Source of the DNA: an uncultured Pelagibacteraceae bacterium
GTDB taxonomy: Bacteria; Pseudomonadota; Alphaproteobacteria; Pelagibacterales; Pelagibacteraceae
Assembly: GCA_902587295.1 (NCBI GenBank)
Contig: CACIKS010000002.1
Location: forward strand, 1-64,000
Length of the DNA: 64,000 nucleotides
Direction of reading: 5' to 3'
The first letter of the stretch is position 1. Each line of letters opens with the position of its first letter. The notes beneath the pieces are model-generated. The model made no database searches, had not been told where the DNA came from, and was given only the letters and a program-made list of their open reading frames with translations. Shown in pieces: positions 61,219-64,000 of this stretch. Both the position numbers and the translations under genes were made by a program.

Positions 61219-61260
61219 GAGTTTTCTGAATTAAACAAACTCAACACTATTCAAATATAA
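61219..61260 (+). repeat. Right copy of direct repeat, duplicated etfA 3' end
   Basis: Reads in frame [17 protein letters not shown], against [18 protein letters not shown] at the end of etfA. It has the 20-base exact core at 61231-61250. It is not part of any open gene. Candidate right attachment site, and a remnant of the pre-insertion etfA end. Confidence 0.82.
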
Positions 61261-61309
61261 AAGTCATTGCACTTTGTAAATAAAATGGCTACTTTAAATA
61301 GGGGATATA

Positions 61310-61558
61310 ATGGAATTTATTGCGCTAATATTTTATGCTGCAGCAGTTATAGACTTTGTTACGTCTTGGTTAGGTTATAATTTGACTTACTTTTTAGGAG
61401 AAGCTTCTCGTTTTTCTCCAATTATTTTAGGTGGTATAGGTTTTGTTATTCAAAAATTAGGTGAGTCGGGTGGTGCAGGTTTAAGACAATCCGAGGAAGA
61501 TAATTTGCCAGAACAGTATCGAACAAAATCAAGAAAAAAAACAAAGAAGAGTAAGTAA
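61310..61558 (+). CDS. Small membrane protein, unknown
   Basis: An 82-residue protein with an N-terminal membrane helix (MEFIALIFYAAAVIDFVTSW), a second hydrophobic Gly-rich stretch (FSPIILGGIGFVIQKLG) and a strongly basic tail (KSRKKTKKSK). GGGGATATA upstream may be the ribosome binding site. Not a named family to me. It lies 50 bp after the duplicated etfA end, so it was probably the original downstream neighbour of etfA. Confidence 0.7.
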   Translation: MEFIALIFYAAAVIDFVTSWLGYNLTYFLGEASRFSPIILGGIGFVIQKLGESGGAGLRQSEEDNLPEQYRTKSRKKTKKSK

Positions 61559-61625
61559 AAATAAAAAAAAGAGAAGTCTAAATTTATCTCATAGCTGCCC
61601 ATGAGAAAATGTTATTGCAATGGGT

Positions 61626-62210
61626 TTATTTGTAGTGTTCGTTTAACAGAAAGTCTGAAAATTCTTTGGTTAAGATCGCTATTGTTAAACTATTATTTTC
61701 CCAATTTTTTTGTTTTGAAAATTCTTCTGTCATATCATAGCAAGCAACTTCTGCGAAGCCACCGCTTTTTAACCAAAAATACACATTATGAATTTTACTT
61801 TTTCCTGTCGGATCTGCTGCATAAGATCGTTCTTTAGCATCTACTTTTTGGGAATTTATAAATATTTCTGATAATCCTTTAATTGCTTTTTCATATTCTA
61901 TTTTACAATCTTTTATATTTTTAAAAATTTTTAATCCTCTTATTCCATAAATTTTATATTTTTTGTCCTTTGGTTTGTAAATGAAATCCATTGTATCATA
62001 AGAATCGGAATTAACAGGTATTGTTATACTTAGAAATTTTTTATCTTTATAAAAATCTTTAACACCGTTATTTATTTCCTCCTTACTAAAATGATCCAGC
62101 GCACTATCCCCAACACTTATTCCTTCAATCTGAAAGTCTCTTATATCATCTGCCTTTGACGAAGTTATGAAGTATAAGCTCAGAATGATGATAACTAAAA
62201 GTTTTTTCAT
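61626..62210 (-). CDS. Secreted DIRDFQIEG-family protein, copy 4
   Basis: About 194 residues from ATG 62210 (MKKLLVIIILSLYFITSSKA), mature start DDIRDFQIEGISVGDSALDH. The central YKIYGIRG motif and cysteines in IKDCKIEY and AEVACYDM are kept. A start at 62255 only reads the tail of copy 5 in another frame. Last gene of the four-copy run on the minus strand. Confidence 0.83.
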   Translation of the reverse strand: MKKLLVIIILSLYFITSSKADDIRDFQIEGISVGDSALDHFSKEEINNGVKDFYKDKKFLSITIPVNSDSYDTMDFIYKPKDKKYKIYGIRGLKIFKNIKDCKIEYEKAIKGLSEIFINSQKVDAKERSYAADPTGKSKIHNVYFWLKSGGFAEVACYDMTEEFSKQKNWENNSLTIAILTKEFSDFLLNEHYK

Positions 62211-62211
62211 T

Positions 62212-62784
62212 TTAATTGGCTGTTTGTAACCATTCATCAAACTCTGGACTATCAATCGATACTAAAATGTATTTATCTTTTGAAAAATCATCGTTCCAGT
62301 CGTAGCATACTAAGTCAATTGTACCTGTTCTGAAATAATAGTTTACTTGTTTAACCCAACTTCTTTTAGTTTTATCAGCCTCGTGCAAACGTTTCTTGCC
62401 TTCACGTCTATTTGCATTTGTAAATATTTTTTTTAAATCTTTATCAATTTTCTTTTGTTTTGTGAGACATTGGGCCATATTATCAAAAAATAATCCTCCA
62501 CTAATTGCATAAATCATGTATTTTTTATCATTTTTCATAAAGACAACTTGGACGTCTTTATAAGTTTCGAAAGAATTTAATACTAACTGCGCATCATAAA
62601 ATTTTCCGTCTGAATTTGGATAACTATTTTTTCTAATACTTTTTTTTATTTTCTCTTCACTAAAATAGTTTAATGCACTTTCATAGAGGCTCATTCCTTC
62701 AATCTGAAAATCAGTGATATCATCCCCTTGTGATGGCGTTATTAAGCATAAGCTTAAAACTATAATGGCTAAAAGTTTTTTCAT
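62212..62784 (-). CDS. Secreted DIRDFQIEG-family protein, copy 5
   Basis: A 190-residue member: signal peptide MKKLLAIIVLSLCLITPSQG, mature start DDITDFQIEGMSLYESALNY, central YMIYAISG, cysteines in MAQCLTKQ and IDLVCYDW. The SVGD of other copies is changed to SLYE. Start overlaps the copy 6 stop by 4 bp; copy 4 follows after one base. Confidence 0.83.
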   Translation of the reverse strand: MKKLLAIIVLSLCLITPSQGDDITDFQIEGMSLYESALNYFSEEKIKKSIRKNSYPNSDGKFYDAQLVLNSFETYKDVQVVFMKNDKKYMIYAISGGLFFDNMAQCLTKQKKIDKDLKKIFTNANRREGKKRLHEADKTKRSWVKQVNYYFRTGTIDLVCYDWNDDFSKDKYILVSIDSPEFDEWLQTAN

Positions 62785-63368
62785 TCAAAGGGTTTGCCAG
62801 TTAGAAACTTGGTAAACTTATCGGAGGTTAAAGCGATAGTTAGGTTATCACCCCACCCTTTGCTTTTAGTAATTTTGTCTGACCAATCAACACAATAAAG
62901 GTCAACAGATCCACGATCTAAAAAAAAAACATATCCATAAGTAAAACTTTCACCAGATTTATCGGCACCGTGTGGAGCGTCATGCTTAGTATATTTAATG
63001 TTTATTATATTATCTTGCAAAGTATTTAAAATTTTTCTCATTTGTATTTTGCAATCCTCTGTGCTTCTTTTAGTAAAATTAATTTTTCCACTAACCCCAT
63101 GAATTTCATATTTTTTGTCATTAGGCTTGAAGCTTACTTGCACACGGTCATATTCATTTGGAATAATTGGCAAAGTAATGCTCATAAACTTATTGTCTCT
63201 ATATTTGTATGCAGTTTTTTTTTGTTTTTCAATCTCACTTTCGCTTAGGTAATCTAATACACTTTGCCCAAGACTTACTCCTTCAATTTCAAAGTCTCTA
63301 ATATCATCCGCCTTCAAGTGGTTTGTTAAAAGTAAACTAAAAAATAATATTGTTAAAAACTGTTTCAT
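62781..63368 (-). CDS. Secreted DIRDFQIEG-family protein, copy 6
   Basis: A 195-residue member: signal peptide MKQFLTILFFSLLLTNHLKA, mature start DDIRDFEIEGVSLGQSVLDY, central YEIHGVSG, cysteines in TEDCKIQM and VDLYCVDW. The C-terminus NLTIALTSDKFTKFL is shared with copy 4 in pattern. It overlaps its neighbours by 4 bp at both ends (ATGA), so translation of copies 5-7 is probably coupled. Confidence 0.83.
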   Translation of the reverse strand: MKQFLTILFFSLLLTNHLKADDIRDFEIEGVSLGQSVLDYLSESEIEKQKKTAYKYRDNKFMSITLPIIPNEYDRVQVSFKPNDKKYEIHGVSGKINFTKRSTEDCKIQMRKILNTLQDNIINIKYTKHDAPHGADKSGESFTYGYVFFLDRGSVDLYCVDWSDKITKSKGWGDNLTIALTSDKFTKFLTGKPFE

Positions 63369-63940
63369 CTCTGCATGAATTTTATATAATCTTCAGAGGC
63401 AATACTAACGGCACCTGTATCATTAAAGCCGGTTTTTTTATCATATTGTGTGCACCACACTCTTACCATGCCCTTTTGAGAAGGAAAAGCATACCTGCTT
63501 ACATGAGCCTTAGAGTTTCCCATATCTTTGTCTTGGTAATCAGCAACATAATCAATAAAATTTGCACCATTTAGAATTGTAGATATCTCTTTTACTACCT
63601 CATCTTTAAATTTTATACATTCTTGAAATCTATTTTCGAATTGTTTTACACCTTTAATAGAATGAATAATAAATTTTTTATCATCGACCTTTACATGAAA
63701 TCCTAATTTTGAATATAATTCAGAATTTGTATTTGTGGCAAGAACATTAAAAACTCCTTTATCATAAGTAGTAATTGGAAAATTTGAAATTTCAGACTTT
63801 GTATAAAAATCTAATAAACTATCCCCAATACTTATACCTTCAATCTCTAAGTTTTTGATATCATCAGATTTGGCCCAAGTTTGAAAGCTTAAGGTCAAAA
63901 GATGCAAAAATAAATATTTTATAATTATAAATTTTTTCAC
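63365..63940 (-). CDS. Secreted DIRDFQIEG-family protein, copy 7 (most divergent)
   Basis: About 191 residues. The start is probably GTG 63940 (reading VKKFIIIKYLFLHLLTLSF), which gives a normal signal peptide and has a GAGGTG stretch before it; ATG 63964 is the alternative. Mature start SDDIKNLEIEGISIGDSLLD, cysteines in FQECIKFK and VRVWCTQY. First gene of the overlapping run. The 36 bp from 63965 to the window end shows nothing recognisable. Confidence 0.78.
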   Translation of the reverse strand: MKKFIIIKYLFLHLLTLSFQTWAKSDDIKNLEIEGISIGDSLLDFYTKSEISNFPITTYDKGVFNVLATNTNSELYSKLGFHVKVDDKKFIIHSIKGVKQFENRFQECIKFKDEVVKEISTILNGANFIDYVADYQDKDMGNSKAHVSRYAFPSQKGMVRVWCTQYDKKTGFNDTGAVSIASEDYIKFMQR

Positions 63941-64000
63941 CTCAAAATAGTAAACAAATATCAAATTTATTCAAATAATTATGGGGTTTCAAAAGAATGA

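Overview
The window is AT-rich, tightly packed bacterial chromosome that reads as SAR11 (Pelagibacterales, Candidatus Pelagibacter-like, Alphaproteobacteria). The grounds are the base composition, 0-60 bp gene spacing with many ATGA overlaps, poly-A rich coding sequence, a circularly permuted two-piece alphaproteobacterial tmRNA, ThyX instead of ThyA, and a dimethylglycine dehydrogenase-EtfBA operon. The assignment is from memory of the group; no search was run.

Layout. 1-12.2 kb is a division and cell wall (dcw) cluster: a fused murE-murF (5' end outside the window), mraY, murD, ftsW, murG, murC, murB, ddl, ftsQ, ftsA, lpxC, with no ftsZ at its usual place. murB, ddl, ftsQ and ftsA carry about nine single-base indels, nearly all in A runs, while the other 60 kb shows none. 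12.2-22.2 kb is housekeeping: bamD, ligA, pepP, a UvrD-type helicase, an AsmA-like protein, fumC and a MazG-like protein. 22.2-25.1 kb is an overlapping SGNH-NodB-SGNH trio that looks like surface glycan modification.

25.1-29.98 kb is an accessory cassette array next to ssrA. Small unknown or secreted proteins are divided into blocks by five same-direction copies (A-E) of a ~25-bp hairpin repeat. Most blocks also carry pairs of a GNGTCC-type motif spaced exactly 11 bp. The last hairpin abuts the end of the tmRNA coding piece. 30-47.4 kb returns to core genes: thyX, mrp, hflK-hflC-DUF2065-degP-miaA, ilvB-ilvH-ilvC-leuA, mreBCD-mrdA-rodA and a bactofilin. 47.5-54.9 kb holds a DadA-like oxidase, a D-2-hydroxyacid dehydrogenase, two related small lipoproteins with a parS-like palindrome between them, and the dimethylglycine dehydrogenase-etfB-etfA operon.

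54.94-61.22 kb is an apparent insertion at the 3' end of etfA. It carries a type I restriction-modification system (hsdM-hsdS-hsdR, minus strand), two members of a secreted paralogous family and a sixth copy (F) of the hairpin repeat. It is closed by a second copy of the last ~13 codons of etfA. Beyond it lie a small membrane protein and four more members of the secreted family, mostly overlapping, up to the window end. Seven members of this family, unknown in function, occur in the window, and two are preceded by the same ~100-bp repeat leader. The only stretch over 300 bp without a protein gene is 29642-30025, which holds hairpin E and ssrA.
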